Source: JACDBZ01 sp038233215
GTDB taxonomy: Bacteria > Chloroflexota > Limnocylindria > QHBO01
Reading direction: 5' to 3'
NCBI GenBank assembly: GCA_038233215.1
Contig: JBBSML010000001.1
Span: 62,001 to 126,000, forward strand
DNA: 64,000 nt
Part shown: piece by piece, positions 1-7,781 of the stretch
Numbering within the stretch: the stretch's first letter is position 1
Layout: the number at the start of each line of letters is the position of its first letter
The notes under the pieces: generated by a model
The model's input: only the letters and a program-made list of their open reading frames with translations
The model's database searches: none
Told to the model about the DNA's origin: nothing
Translations under genes and position numbers: made by a program

Positions 1-630
1 TCCGGGCTGATGGATGTGGCCGAGCGCCCAGTAGTCCATGCCGGAGCTGCGCAGGTCATCGACCGAGCAGGGCGCGTAGTTGGCGTGACCGGGCCTGTCG
101 CCCACGTTGGTGTGCAACAGTCCGACCGAGAAAGGCGAGCCCGGATCGGCGTGCATGTCGGCTGCAAAGTTGTCGCTGACGGCTGTCCTCGGGTAGGACC
201 GGCCGTGGATCCGAGCGATCTCGCGTCCCTCGCGCATGACCGGCGCCGACTCGCCCGCCTGGGTGCCGAAGCGATGCACCGCAGCCGGAAAGTCGAGCGA
301 CGGCGTCCAACTCCTCCCGTCCAGCGGGTCATGATTGCCGTGGACTACGAAACTGGGAATCCCCGCATCGGCCAAGTCTGCGAGGCCATCCCGGAAGCGC
401 GTCTGCCCCAGCAGGGTCGGGCTCGACACCTCAAACACGTCACCGGCGATGACCACGAAATCGACCGCATGTGTGATGGCCGCGGCGACGACGCGCCGCC
501 AAGCCTCGGTGGTGGCGCCGCGCAGGACGGTCAGGACCTCGGGCGGCGCCTCCGCGCTCAGGCCCTCGACGGGGCTGTCGAGGTGAAGGTCACCCGTGTG
601 GAGGAAGCGAAAAGATGCGGGAGACGACAC
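1..630 (-). CDS. Metallophosphoesterase, SbcD/YhaO-like DNA repair exonuclease (partial)
   Basis: The C-terminal part runs off the left edge; 210 codons are visible. The calcineurin-like phosphoesterase motifs are all present in order: D-L-H near the N-terminus (TGDLHLDSP), GDVFE about 50 residues later, GNHD, and GHIH close to the edge. These residues bind the two metal ions of the nuclease site. Family members such as SbcD, Mre11 and YhaO trim DNA ends, usually with an SMC-type ATPase partner, which would lie outside the window. The start is GTG at 630. It is supported by a TACGCT -10 hexamer ending 7 bases upstream and by an N-terminus only about ten residues before the first motif. Nuclease class is confident; the subfamily is inferred. 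Confidence 0.85.
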   Translation of the reverse strand, partial: MSSPASFRFLHTGDLHLDSPVEGLSAEAPPEVLTVLRGATTEAWRRVVAAAITHAVDFVVIAGDVFEVSSPTLLGQTRFRDGLADLADAGIPSFVVHGNHDPLDGRSWTPSLDFPAAVHRFGTQAGESAPVMREGREIARIHGRSYPRTAVSDNFAADMHADPGSPFSVGLLHTNVGDRPGHANYAPCSVDDLRSSGMDYWALGHIHQPG

Positions 631-637
631 GGCGCCA

Positions 638-643
638 AGCGTA
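638..643 (-). promoter_or_regulatory. -10 element (TACGCT) of the exonuclease gene
   Basis: TACGCT on the minus strand lies 7 bases before the GTG at 630. Transcription would begin at or next to the start codon, giving a leaderless message. No convincing -35 box is seen. Confidence 0.4.
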
Positions 644-750
644 GCCGATGGGCGTGACAGCTCATCGGTCGCGAGGCGGGCATCGTGTACGCCGGCCGCT
701 CCCCCCGATCGATCACGGGGATCGCGTCGGCCGGCGCAGTCGCTCGAGGC

Positions 751-897
751 TCAGACGCTGCGTCGACCGCTGAGGAGCTGAAACAGCAGCACGACGGCGG
801 CAATCACGAGCACGAGCCAGATCAGGTTGCCCACGGCGCCGGTCACGAGCCCCAACAGCCATAGGACCAGCAGAATGACGATGATTGTCCAGAGCAT
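751..897 (-). CDS. Small membrane protein, Lmo0937/DUF5670-like
   Basis: This is a 48-residue, highly hydrophobic protein beginning MLWTIIVILLVLWLLG, with two membrane segments (about residues 3-19 and 24-43) joined by a short Gly/Asn turn and ending in a basic tail (GRRSV). The size and the MLW start resemble the small lmo0937-type family, whose function is unknown and is often linked to envelope stress. A good ribosome site (GAGGG) lies a few bases before the ATG, so this gene, unlike many here, appears to be conventionally translated. It lies downstream of the bcp cluster, after a gap of 68 bases, and could share its transcript. Confidence 0.65.
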   Translation of the reverse strand: MLWTIIVILLVLWLLGLVTGAVGNLIWLVLVIAAVVLLFQLLSGRRSV

Positions 898-965
898 CGG
901 TTCCCTCACTGTGTGGTTTTCCGAATATGACAACGCAGGTTGCGTGCCAGCGAGCGAGCGAGAGC

Positions 966-1115
966 TCACTCGCTGCGCGGACGGCGATCCTCGATGACCT
1001 GGTAGACCAGGAGCACGGCTGCGAGGAGAAGGAACAGGTTCACCCATTGGCCGAGGCGCAGGATGACGCCGGTCAGCCACAGCACAAGAGCCAGGGCGGT
1101 CAATACCCAGATCAC
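966..1115 (-). CDS. Small two-helix membrane protein coupled to upstream gene
   Basis: This is a 49-residue protein from a GTG start. Hydrophobic helices at about residues 3-20 and 26-41 are followed by a charged tail (IEDRRPRSE). Its layout matches that of the 48-residue protein at 751-897, so the two are probably relatives. The GTG overlaps the stop codon of the preceding microprotein as GTGA, which indicates translational coupling; no separate ribosome site is visible. It is the third gene of a coupled set that starts with the peroxiredoxin. Function unknown. Confidence 0.55.
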   Translation of the reverse strand: MIWVLTALALVLWLTGVILRLGQWVNLFLLLAAVLLVYQVIEDRRPRSE

Positions 1116-1219
1116 CGGATCGGGTCAACCAGGACGGCCAGCGCCATCACCGCCAGCACCACCAGGAGGAGCGCGGATGCGACCACCGCGCTGGTGGCCC
1201 AGACAGACGGCTCCTTCAC
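1112..1219 (-). CDS. 35-residue single-helix membrane microprotein
   Basis: The short frame starts at GTG 1219, overlapping the TGA of the peroxiredoxin gene (GTGA), and ends in a TGA that itself overlaps the GTG of the next small gene. It encodes a six-residue polar start (VKEPSV), one strong hydrophobic helix from about residue 7 to 30, and a DPIR end. The double stop/start overlap and clean hydrophobic profile argue that it is a real gene. No family is recognised. A role as a small membrane partner in peroxide or envelope stress would be inference from context only. Confidence 0.5.
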   Translation of the reverse strand: MKEPSVWATSAVVASALLLVVLAVMALAVLVDPIR

Positions 1220-1680
1220 GCCGCGAGCGCCTGGAGCAGTTGGTTCACGTGGGCGTCCGGCTTGACTTGCGGCAGGACGTGCTCGATGCGTCCATCGGCG
1301 CCGATGACGAAGGTCGTTCGTTCGGTACCGAAATACGTACGGCCGGCACGGGACTTCTCGACCCATACGCCGAATGCCTCCGCGACCCGGTGCCCCTCGT
1401 CGGCCAGGAGCCGGTACGCCAGTGCGTACTTCTCGCGAAACTTCACGTGACTGGTCACGCTGTCCGGGGATACGCCGAAGATCTCAACGCCGGTTTCCGC
1501 CACGCGAGACCAGCTGTCGCGAAGTCCGCACGCCTGCTTGGTACATCCTGGGGTGTCATCCGCCGGGTAGAAGTAGAGGACGTAGCGGAACCCGGCGAGC
1601 GTATCGCTCGAGACAACGCTGCCGTCATCCGCGCTCATCTCGAAGGAAGGTGCCGGATCACCGGCCACGAGTCGGGTCAT
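1216..1680 (-). CDS. bcp: Thioredoxin-dependent peroxiredoxin (BCP family)
   Basis: The 154-residue protein is a full-length atypical 2-Cys peroxiredoxin of the AhpC/TSA fold. The peroxidatic cysteine is C46 in the motif YPADDTPGCTKQAC, and the likely resolving cysteine is C51, as in E. coli Bcp (C45/C50). It reduces hydrogen peroxide and organic hydroperoxides in the cytoplasm with electrons from thioredoxin; a thioredoxin gene lies at 32060. The ATG at 1680 follows a TAGACT -10 hexamer by only 6 bases, so the message is probably leaderless. Two membrane microproteins follow in translational coupling. Confidence 0.93.
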   Translation of the reverse strand: MTRLVAGDPAPSFEMSADDGSVVSSDTLAGFRYVLYFYPADDTPGCTKQACGLRDSWSRVAETGVEIFGVSPDSVTSHVKFREKYALAYRLLADEGHRVAEAFGVWVEKSRAGRTYFGTERTTFVIGADGRIEHVLPQVKPDAHVNQLLQALAA

Positions 1681-1686
1681 GGCCCA

Positions 1687-1692
1687 AGTCTA
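1687..1692 (-). promoter_or_regulatory. -10 element (TAGACT) of bcp, leaderless
   Basis: Minus-strand TAGACT with 6 bases between it and the bcp ATG. This spacing places the transcription start at the start codon. Confidence 0.5.
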
Positions 1693-1700
1693 CCGGGTGA

Positions 1701-2645
1701 TCAGCTCATCCCCTCGATCGCCAGCAGCACCGCCGGAAGCTCGCGCGGCTCCATCCGAGCGCCGAGCGCCTCGGCGAACGCACGGATGGCGACATCATCT
1801 GCCTCGGCGAGGTCATGGCCAGCACCATCCACGAGCTGGAGCGCGGGACAGTTGCCGGCATCGGACAGGACCCGCGCGAGGAGTCGAGATTCGTCAGGAT
1901 CGGACCAGGCGTCGGTTGTGCCGTGGGCCAGGACGACACTGCGGTGGAGCATGGTGGCCAATGCGAGGGGTGGCGTGTGGAAGGCCTGTTCCCACGCCGC
2001 GAGGTTGAGTTCGTTCGCCTCGAGCATGAAGGTCGGTTCATGTCGCTCCGCACGTTCGATGAGCTCCTCGGCGTCGCGGTCGAGCGCGGCGACGATCGGA
2101 TGTTCGCGATCGTGACCGGTACGATTCCGTTCGGCGACCCCTCGGCGAAGCACGTCACGGTAGCTTCGCGCGAATGCACCGATCAACCCCACCGCGCCGA
2201 TCGCCGGGTCGCCGATCGCCACGCTGAGCGCGATCACCGCTCCCTCGCCGTGGCCGACGATCGCGGTGCGTCGCAGGTCAAGTTCGTCCCGCGAGCGCAT
2301 GGCGCCGATGGCGTCACGAGCGTCGTCGATGCGGCTGAAGAGGTCGCTCCCCTCCCAGCTGCCGTCAGACTCGCCGCATCCGCGTGGGTCATAGCGCAAG
2401 GTCGCGACGCCCTGGGTTGCCAGCGCACCGGCAAGCCGTGTGAAGAGTCCATCGGGCGCATCGGCAAGCACCGGCGCATACCAGTCCGGATGTCCGGCAC
2501 GATCCCAATCGCCGTCGCGATTGCGATGCAACCAGCTCGGCACGAGCAGCGCCCACGGCAGCCGGCCCGTTCCGTCAGGGAGGGTCAGCGTGGCGGCAAG
2601 CGACAGCTCACCGGCGCGGAAGCGGAGCTCCTCGGTACGTGGCAT
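1701..2645 (-). CDS. Alpha/beta hydrolase-fold protein with replaced nucleophile
   Basis: The 314-residue protein has the alpha/beta hydrolase layout: an oxyanion-region strand (ALLVPSW), RYDPRGCGESDG, the nucleophile elbow, the acid loop GTTDAWSDP and the histidine loop DGAGHDLAEAD. The elbow reads VGHGEGA, so the serine expected at residue 133 (G-H-S-x-G) is glycine. The Asp and His are kept. The protein may therefore be non-hydrolytic, use another residue, or serve as a binding protein. The start at 2645 (MPRTEEL) is preferred to an ATG 14 codons upstream because TACCAT lies 7 bases before it. The divergent neighbour is the flavoenzyme at 2675. Confidence 0.8.
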   Translation of the reverse strand: MPRTEELRFRAGELSLAATLTLPDGTGRLPWALLVPSWLHRNRDGDWDRAGHPDWYAPVLADAPDGLFTRLAGALATQGVATLRYDPRGCGESDGSWEGSDLFSRIDDARDAIGAMRSRDELDLRRTAIVGHGEGAVIALSVAIGDPAIGAVGLIGAFARSYRDVLRRGVAERNRTGHDREHPIVAALDRDAEELIERAERHEPTFMLEANELNLAAWEQAFHTPPLALATMLHRSVVLAHGTTDAWSDPDESRLLARVLSDAGNCPALQLVDGAGHDLAEADDVAIRAFAEALGARMEPRELPAVLLAIEGMS

Positions 2646-2652
2646 CGGCCCG

Positions 2653-2658
2653 ATGGTA
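2653..2658 (-). promoter_or_regulatory. -10 element (TACCAT) of the alpha/beta hydrolase gene
   Basis: Minus-strand TACCAT, 7 bases before the ATG at 2645. It lies within the 29-base divergent gap. A plus-strand TACGCT at 2657-2662 overlaps it and may serve the flavoenzyme gene, so the two promoters would compete. Confidence 0.45.
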
Positions 2659-2674
2659 CGCTCGGAACCACCCC

Positions 2675-3991
2675 ATGACGCAGCCACAGCCCGTCTTCAG
2701 TCCGAGGCCCGAACCGGTTCCGTTCGCTCCGGATCCCCGCGCCGTGCTGCCGGCCGGGGCGGAGGTGATCGTGATCGGAGCGGGCATGTTGGGGTCATCG
2801 GCCGCGTATCACCTGGCCCGGGCCGGCATGTGTCCGCTTGTCATCGAGGCCAATGCACCGGCGTCCGGGGCATCCGGACGAAACGCCGGGATGGCGCTGG
2901 CTGGCTTGGGCGGGCACTTCCCGCGCGTCACAGGGATCGTGCGGGAGGCAGGTGGGCGGTCGATCCTCGACTACACGACCCGCTCCCTCGACATGATCGA
3001 GGCATGGGATGCGGAGCTGGCGGGTGGCATGGAGTGGGACCGCTTCGGATCCCTCGATCTGGCTCTTGACGAGGTCGAGGAAGCACACATCCGGCTCGCG
3101 GCAGACGTCCAATCCGCCGAGGGACTGGATGTCCGCGTGGTGGATGACCCAGCCGAGCTGCGTGAGCTGGCCGTGGGCCTCGCCACCGAAGAGGTCCGCG
3201 CCGCGAAGTGGACGCCCGGCGACGCGAAGCTCAACCCGTTTCGGCTCTGCTATGCCCTGCTCGAGGCGACGCGCGCCGTGGGGGGGACGGTGGTGACCGG
3301 GGTGCGCGTCGAGCGGATCGTCGCAGCTGGCGGTCGCATCACCGGCGTGGCGACGTCTCACGGCGAGGTCGCATCCGGTGCCGTGCTGCTCGCCACCAAC
3401 GCATGGACACCGGCGCTGGCTCCGCACCTCGCGGCCAACCTGACGCCGATCCGAGAGACGGTATGCGTGACCGAGATGCTCCCTGTGAGCATCGGCGCAC
3501 CAGGATTCGAGACGAACCAGTGCAACGAGTACTGGCGGCAGATGCGGACTGGCGAGGTCGTCATCGGCGGCTATGCGGTCGCTGATGAGCAGATGGGCAT
3601 CGGCTCGTACTCGACCCGCGTCCGTCCCCAGGTCGCGCCACGCCTGGCAACGCTCCTGGCGCGTCTCCATCCCGCGCTTCGAGACGCCCGGATCATCCGC
3701 TGCTGGGCAGGGCTGCTCGACTTCGCCTCGCTCGAGATCCCCATGGCAGGTCCGCTGCCGGCGGAGGATGGGACATCCCTGCCCGGAGCGTTCGTGGCGG
3801 CCGGACTGACCGGACACGGACATCCATATGCTCCCGTGCTGGGCATGCTCCTCGCCGAGCTGATCGCCGAGGGAGAGGCGCGGACCCTCTCCCTGGCGCC
3901 GTTCGACCCCGCCCGCTACGTGGGGGTCACCCACGCCCCGACCTGGCTTGACCCATTCCTGGGAACCACGGCGACGCCGATCGAGCGCTGA
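2675..3991 (+). CDS. FAD-dependent oxidoreductase, DAO/glycine-oxidase family
   Basis: The 438-residue protein has an N-terminal dinucleotide-binding motif, VIVIGAGMLGSSAAYHLA (G35, G37, G40), followed by the FAD-contacting ASGASGRNAGM region. A DAO fold runs to the C-terminal GLTGHGHPYAPVLG segment, which is typical of D-amino-acid, sarcosine and glycine oxidases. Members oxidise a C-N bond of an amine or amino acid with FAD. The substrate cannot be read from sequence. About 30 residues rich in Pro precede the fold. No ThiS/ThiG genes adjoin it, so a thiO role is not supported despite the nearby thiamine operon, which is transcribed toward it on the other strand. Confidence 0.85.
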   Translation: MTQPQPVFSPRPEPVPFAPDPRAVLPAGAEVIVIGAGMLGSSAAYHLARAGMCPLVIEANAPASGASGRNAGMALAGLGGHFPRVTGIVREAGGRSILDYTTRSLDMIEAWDAELAGGMEWDRFGSLDLALDEVEEAHIRLAADVQSAEGLDVRVVDDPAELRELAVGLATEEVRAAKWTPGDAKLNPFRLCYALLEATRAVGGTVVTGVRVERIVAAGGRITGVATSHGEVASGAVLLATNAWTPALAPHLAANLTPIRETVCVTEMLPVSIGAPGFETNQCNEYWRQMRTGEVVIGGYAVADEQMGIGSYSTRVRPQVAPRLATLLARLHPALRDARIIRCWAGLLDFASLEIPMAGPLPAEDGTSLPGAFVAAGLTGHGHPYAPVLGMLLAELIAEGEARTLSLAPFDPARYVGVTHAPTWLDPFLGTTATPIER

Positions 3992-4040
3992 TTTGTCGAT
4001 TGATCGAGGAATCCCGCAGGAAAACGGCGAGGAGCGCCCC

Positions 4041-4844
4041 TCAGCCGAACAATGACCGCCACGTGCCGAGCACCAGACTGATCGCGATGGCGGCGGCGGC
4101 CAACGCGACCGCTCCCACGATCCAACCCCAATCAGCGCTCCGCATCCGCTGCGGCCGCGCCACGCTGCGGCAGGGGGACGCGCCGAAGCCGCGCGCCTCC
4201 ATCGCCAGGGCCATTCGCGACCCGCGGCGAATGGCGCCGACGAGCAGTGATAGCAGCCGGCCAGCGAAAAGACGGATGGCGGCGATCGGCGATCGGCCGG
4301 CCTCCACGCCTCGCGCCCGTCGCGCCATGCCGAGGATGTTCCACTCCTGGGCAAGAAGTGGAAGCAGGCGCAGCGCAGCCAGGACACCGATCGCAAAGCG
4401 CGGCGACACCTTGAGCTGCTGGATCAGCGCGTCGGCCACGTCGATCGGGTCGCTCGTCGCGGTGGCCAGCAACCCGGCCAGCGCGATCGCCAGCAAGCGC
4501 AACGCAATGCCAAAGCCATCTACCAGGGTCTCCGCGCCGAGCCGGAATGGCCCGAGTTCGACAGCGATCGGCCCGAGCTGTTCACCGGCGAAGAGCACGT
4601 TGAAGGCGCCGATCGAGATCGCGGCAATGCCGACCGGCCATGCCCGGCCGAGGAGCGTGCGGGCCGAGAGCCCCGAGAATGGCACGAGCGCCAGGAGCCC
4701 GAGCAGCACGACCCCGGCGGTCACCCCGTCGAGCGAGGCGAAGAGGGCGACGAGGAGCACGAGTGCGGCGCCCAGCTTCGCAACGGGATTGGCGCGTCCC
4801 AGTGGTGCGGCAGGATTCGGGACGATCGGCGTCAGGAGCTGCAT
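4041..4844 (-). CDS. ecfT: ECF transporter transmembrane component (EcfT/YkoC)
   Basis: The 267-residue membrane protein has about five to six hydrophobic helices and the two cytoplasmic coupling motifs of EcfT proteins, seen as the ARG segments ARRARGVEA and AMEARGFGA. These clasp the ATPase subunits and transmit motion to the substrate-binding S component. Its ATG overlaps the stop of the ATPase gene (ATGA), so the two are translated together. It is the last gene of the TPP-riboswitch operon and completes a YkoEDC-type vitamin importer. The following gene on the other strand converges 49 bases away. Confidence 0.9.
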   Translation of the reverse strand: MQLLTPIVPNPAAPLGRANPVAKLGAALVLLVALFASLDGVTAGVVLLGLLALVPFSGLSARTLLGRAWPVGIAAISIGAFNVLFAGEQLGPIAVELGPFRLGAETLVDGFGIALRLLAIALAGLLATATSDPIDVADALIQQLKVSPRFAIGVLAALRLLPLLAQEWNILGMARRARGVEAGRSPIAAIRLFAGRLLSLLVGAIRRGSRMALAMEARGFGASPCRSVARPQRMRSADWGWIVGAVALAAAAIAISLVLGTWRSLFG

Positions 4845-6307
4845 CAGGGCCCACCCCCGATCTGGAACGTGCGGTCGGCAAGCGCGTGGGCGAATGCCCG
4901 GTCATGCGTGACGAACGCGACGCCGCGACCCGAATCGCGCAGCGCCGCCAAGAGATGGAGCAGCTCTCCCCACGTGCGCCGATCCTGCCCGAACGTGGGC
5001 TCATCTAGGACGAGCAGCGCCGGTGCCGTTGCCAGAGCGGTGGCCACCGAGAGGCGGCGCTTCTCGCCTCCGGACAGGGTGAACGGGTTCGCCGCCGCGA
5101 GGTGCGTGAGCCGCAGGCGCTCGAGCAGCTCGTCGGCGCGGCGGGCCGCATCCTCGACGCCGATGCCCGTCCGACGCGGGCCGAGCAGGAGCTCGTCGCG
5201 GACCGAGCCGGTGAGGAACTGGTGCTCTGGATCCTGGAACACGGTGCCGATGCGGTGCACAAGCTCGCGCGCCGGCCATCTGGCGATCGGCTCGTGGCCG
5301 TGCCCCGCCGAGAGTGCCTCGCCGGCCACAACTCGCCCGACCCGCGGGGCAAGCAATCCTGCGAGCATCAGCCCCAAGGTCGACTTGCCGCTGCCATTCG
5401 GACCGGTGATCGCCAGCGCTTCGCCGGACCGCACCGACAGGTTCACGCCCGCGACAGCGGGCATCGCCATGCCCGGATAGCGGAAGCCCGCGTGCTCGGC
5501 GATGACGAGCGTCTCAGGACGCGGCCGATCCCGGCGCGGTGGCGCCGCCGGCGGGTGATCGGGCACCCACACTCCGGCATCGGCCAGGCGTGCGCCATGC
5601 TCGCGAAAGACCTCGCCGGGTTTCCCATCGGCGACGACCCCGCCACCGGCGGCGATGACGACGACGCGATCGACCAGCGCCAGCGACTCATCGACCCGGT
5701 GTTCCACCAGGATGAGCGTGACGCCGAGGCGCTCGACGACCCGCGCCAGCACCAATCGCACCTCAGCGGCCCCGTCTGGGTCGAGATTCGCGGTCGGCTC
5801 GTCGAGCATCAGGAGACCTGGGCGCAGTGCCAGCGTCCCGGCCAGGGCCAGACGCTGCTGCTCGCCCCCCGACAGCGCGTGGGTTGGACGCTCGCGCCCG
5901 TACGGGAAGTCGACGGCGGCCAGGGCCGCATCCACACGCGGCCAGATGCCGTCGGTCGGGACGCATCGGTTCTCGAGCCCGAAGGCGACGTCGTCACCGG
6001 CGCGCCCCATCACGATCTGGGATTCGGGATCCTGGAACAGGAACCCCGTCCGGTCACGCGTCGCACGCGGATCGAGCCCGTCCACCAACAACGTTCCCTC
6101 GGTCTCGCCCCCACCGGCCGGATCCAGGAGACCGGCGATTGCAGCCAGCAGCGTCGACTTTCCTGAGCCGGAAGGGCCCAACAGCAGGACGCGCTCTCCC
6201 GCCTCGATCGTCAGGTCGAGACCGCGCAGCGCCCAGTCGCGACGTCCCGGGTGCCGGACCCCCCAACCTCGAGCATCGATCCGCGCCGGTCGCGCCACCT
6301 CACGCAT
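4844..6307 (-). CDS. ykoD: ECF transporter ATPase with two fused ABC domains (YkoD-type)
   Basis: The 487-residue protein carries two complete ABC ATPase domains in one chain. Walker A motifs are GPSGSGKST (residues 44-52) and GPNGSGKST (K308). The signature motifs are LSGGEQQRLALAG and LSGGEKRRLSVAT, and the Walker B strands are LLMLDEPTANLD and LLVLDEPTFGQD. The second has Gln-Asp in the D-loop, so the halves are not equivalent. In most ECF systems these are separate EcfA1 and EcfA2 proteins; the fused form is typical of YkoD in YkoEDC systems. It hydrolyses ATP to drive uptake through EcfT and YkoE. It starts 25 bases after ykoE. Confidence 0.93.
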   Translation of the reverse strand: MREVARPARIDARGWGVRHPGRRDWALRGLDLTIEAGERVLLLGPSGSGKSTLLAAIAGLLDPAGGGETEGTLLVDGLDPRATRDRTGFLFQDPESQIVMGRAGDDVAFGLENRCVPTDGIWPRVDAALAAVDFPYGRERPTHALSGGEQQRLALAGTLALRPGLLMLDEPTANLDPDGAAEVRLVLARVVERLGVTLILVEHRVDESLALVDRVVVIAAGGGVVADGKPGEVFREHGARLADAGVWVPDHPPAAPPRRDRPRPETLVIAEHAGFRYPGMAMPAVAGVNLSVRSGEALAITGPNGSGKSTLGLMLAGLLAPRVGRVVAGEALSAGHGHEPIARWPARELVHRIGTVFQDPEHQFLTGSVRDELLLGPRRTGIGVEDAARRADELLERLRLTHLAAANPFTLSGGEKRRLSVATALATAPALLVLDEPTFGQDRRTWGELLHLLAALRDSGRGVAFVTHDRAFAHALADRTFQIGGGP

Positions 6308-6332
6308 CGGCGCATTCTGGGCGGTTCGCAGG

Positions 6333-6923
6333 TCAGATCTCGCGCTGTTCGCGTCCCACCGCGAAATCGCGCAGGACGCCGGTGCCGACGAGCGCCCGGA
6401 CCAGCAGCCATGACCCGATGCCGGCCACGATCACCCCGCTCACGACGGTCGCGGCGGCGAAGACGACCCAAAAGGAAACAGCGAGGTCGGGATAGTAGAT
6501 GGCCACGTCATGCACGGCTGCGGCGAGGCCCGCGAAGGCGCCGGCCAGCATCGCGAACAGAAGGTTCCAGCGCCGATACAGGCCAAGGGCGAACCCAAGC
6601 TCCGCACCGGCTCCCTGGATGGCTCCTGAGATGAGGGCATCGGCACCATACGGCGACCCCAGCAGAACCGATACGGCCGCCGACACGAGCCCGCCGAACA
6701 CGGCGGCACCCGGCCGCCGAACGATGAGGCCGACCAGCACGCCGGGCAGGAGCCAGATGCCGTACATGAGGGCCTGAGCCGGCGGCAGAAACGTGAACAG
6801 TGGCCCCGCGGCGGCATAGAGCGCATTCCAGGCCAGGAAGACGACCCCGAAGGCGACGGCGATGACCGCCGCGACGACGATGTCGACGACTCGCCAGCGG
6901 TCGTCGTGGTTGATGGTGGTCAT
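6333..6923 (-). CDS. ykoE: ECF transporter substrate-binding S component (YkoE family)
   Basis: The 196-residue integral membrane protein has about five to six helices and the look of YkoE: WRVVDIVVAAVIAVAFGVVF at the start, a central GAELGFALG segment and a VHDVAIYY loop. YkoE proteins bind the thiamine precursor hydroxymethylpyrimidine or thiamine itself and confer specificity on the ECF module. The assignment is strongly supported by the upstream TPP riboswitch and thiN. The ATG overlaps the thiN stop as ATGA. The exact ligand (thiamine or HMP) is not decided by the sequence. Confidence 0.92.
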   Translation of the reverse strand: MTTINHDDRWRVVDIVVAAVIAVAFGVVFLAWNALYAAAGPLFTFLPPAQALMYGIWLLPGVLVGLIVRRPGAAVFGGLVSAAVSVLLGSPYGADALISGAIQGAGAELGFALGLYRRWNLLFAMLAGAFAGLAAAVHDVAIYYPDLAVSFWVVFAAATVVSGVIVAGIGSWLLVRALVGTGVLRDFAVGREQREI

Positions 6924-7573
6924 GAGATTCCTCCTCTGGATGCTGTCTCGACGACGAGCAGCGTCCCGTCGCTGATCTGGACCGATGCGGGTGCGGCGAT
7001 GACCTCGTTGGAGAGACCGCGTGATCGACCCATCTCCAGCGTCGCCGCCACGAGCGGCCAGCGAAGCCCCTCGGTCGTGACGCCGCCGGCAGCGCCGCCG
7101 ACCGGCAGAAGCGTGACGAGATCCCCGACCTCTCCGGCGAGACGGATCCGCTCGCCCGTGTGGAGCGGTCGCACCTGTGTCCCACCACGCACCACACGAA
7201 TGTCGCGACCGGCCAGGGATGCATCGGCGAGCAGCAGCAGGTTCGCGATCTCGTGATCAATGCGCGCGCCGCCTATCGCGCCGAGCACGACGACCGCGCT
7301 GGCACCAGCGTCGAACGCGGCGGCAACGGCGAGTTCGGTGTCGGAGGCTTCCTTGTCGATCGGATGGCGCTCGACACGCGTGCCCCCTGCCTCCAGGCGA
7401 TCGAGGAACAACAGGTCGATCGAGTCAAGGTCGCCGACGAGCAGGTTCGGTCGCACGCCCAGCCGATCGAGGGACCCGGCCCCGCCATCCGCCGCGATCA
7501 CCTGATCGGCGTTGTCCAGCCACGTGGCATCGGACGCGTCGATCTCACCTGATGCGACCACCACGACCTTCAT
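6920..7573 (-). CDS. thiN: Thiamine pyrophosphokinase
   Basis: The 217-residue enzyme transfers pyrophosphate from ATP to thiamine, yielding thiamine diphosphate directly. Recognisable motifs are the early ADGGAGSLDRLGVRPNLLVGDLDS segment, which holds the acidic catalytic residues, then DKEASDTELAVA and LGAIGGARIDHEIANL. The start at 7573 (MKVVVVASGE) fits the family; reading further upstream would translate the riboswitch. It is the first gene of the operon, so imported thiamine is converted at once to the ligand that shuts the riboswitch. Confidence 0.93.
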   Translation of the reverse strand: MKVVVVASGEIDASDATWLDNADQVIAADGGAGSLDRLGVRPNLLVGDLDSIDLLFLDRLEAGGTRVERHPIDKEASDTELAVAAAFDAGASAVVVLGAIGGARIDHEIANLLLLADASLAGRDIRVVRGGTQVRPLHTGERIRLAGEVGDLVTLLPVGGAAGGVTTEGLRWPLVAATLEMGRSRGLSNEVIAAPASVQISDGTLLVVETASRGGIS

Positions 7574-7640
7574 CGGTCCTGCGCTGCTCCCGTGCTTGCG
7601 TCGGTTTGAAACGACGAAGGGCCACCCGCGGTCGGAGCTG

Positions 7641-7737
7641 CTTCGACTTCCTTCGCCGGCATGACCCGGATCAGGTTCGAGGGTCTGCGAACACATCCGC
7701 GTCGCACTCTCAGCGCTTGTCGCGCTCCCCTGTCGTT
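7641..7737 (-). promoter_or_regulatory. TPP riboswitch (THI element)
   Basis: On the minus strand the RNA reads AGGGGAGC, then the invariant GCGCTGAGAGTGCG, a short stem, then CAGACCCTCGAACCTGATC and CGGGTCATGCCGGCGAAGG. These are the conserved pyrimidine-sensing and pyrophosphate-sensing arms. CGAC at the 5' end can pair with GTCG at the 3' end to close P1. It lies about 70 bases before thiN and should reduce expression of thiN-ykoE-ykoD-ecfT when TPP is high, either by termination or by masking the start; the expression platform is not obvious by eye. Confidence 0.95.
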
Positions 7738-7769
7738 TCTGGATTGCCCGATGAGCCTAACACGCGCCC

Positions 7770-7775
7770 TATCAT
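7770..7775 (+). promoter_or_regulatory. -10 element (TATCAT) of the ybaK-like gene, leaderless
   Basis: TATCAT with exactly 6 bases to the ATG at 7782; no ribosome site fits in between. It is divergent from the riboswitch operon. Confidence 0.5.
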
Positions 7776-7781
7776 CGGTCG

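Noticed and set aside
10..657. A 215-codon plus-strand frame at the left edge
   Set aside because: The minus strand there encodes an SbcD-like nuclease with all metal motifs in order.
2675..3991. Assignment of the flavoenzyme as thiO (glycine oxidase for thiamine synthesis)
   Set aside because: It is on the opposite strand from the thiamine operon, has no thiS or thiG nearby and no riboswitch of its own.
2795..4396. A 533-codon minus-strand frame opposite the flavoenzyme and into ecfT
   Set aside because: It crosses two well-supported genes, lacks any motif and has atypical Arg/Cys-rich composition.
7574..7696. Longer thiN starting at 7696
   Set aside because: The extra 41 codons would be read from the conserved 3' half of the TPP riboswitch.
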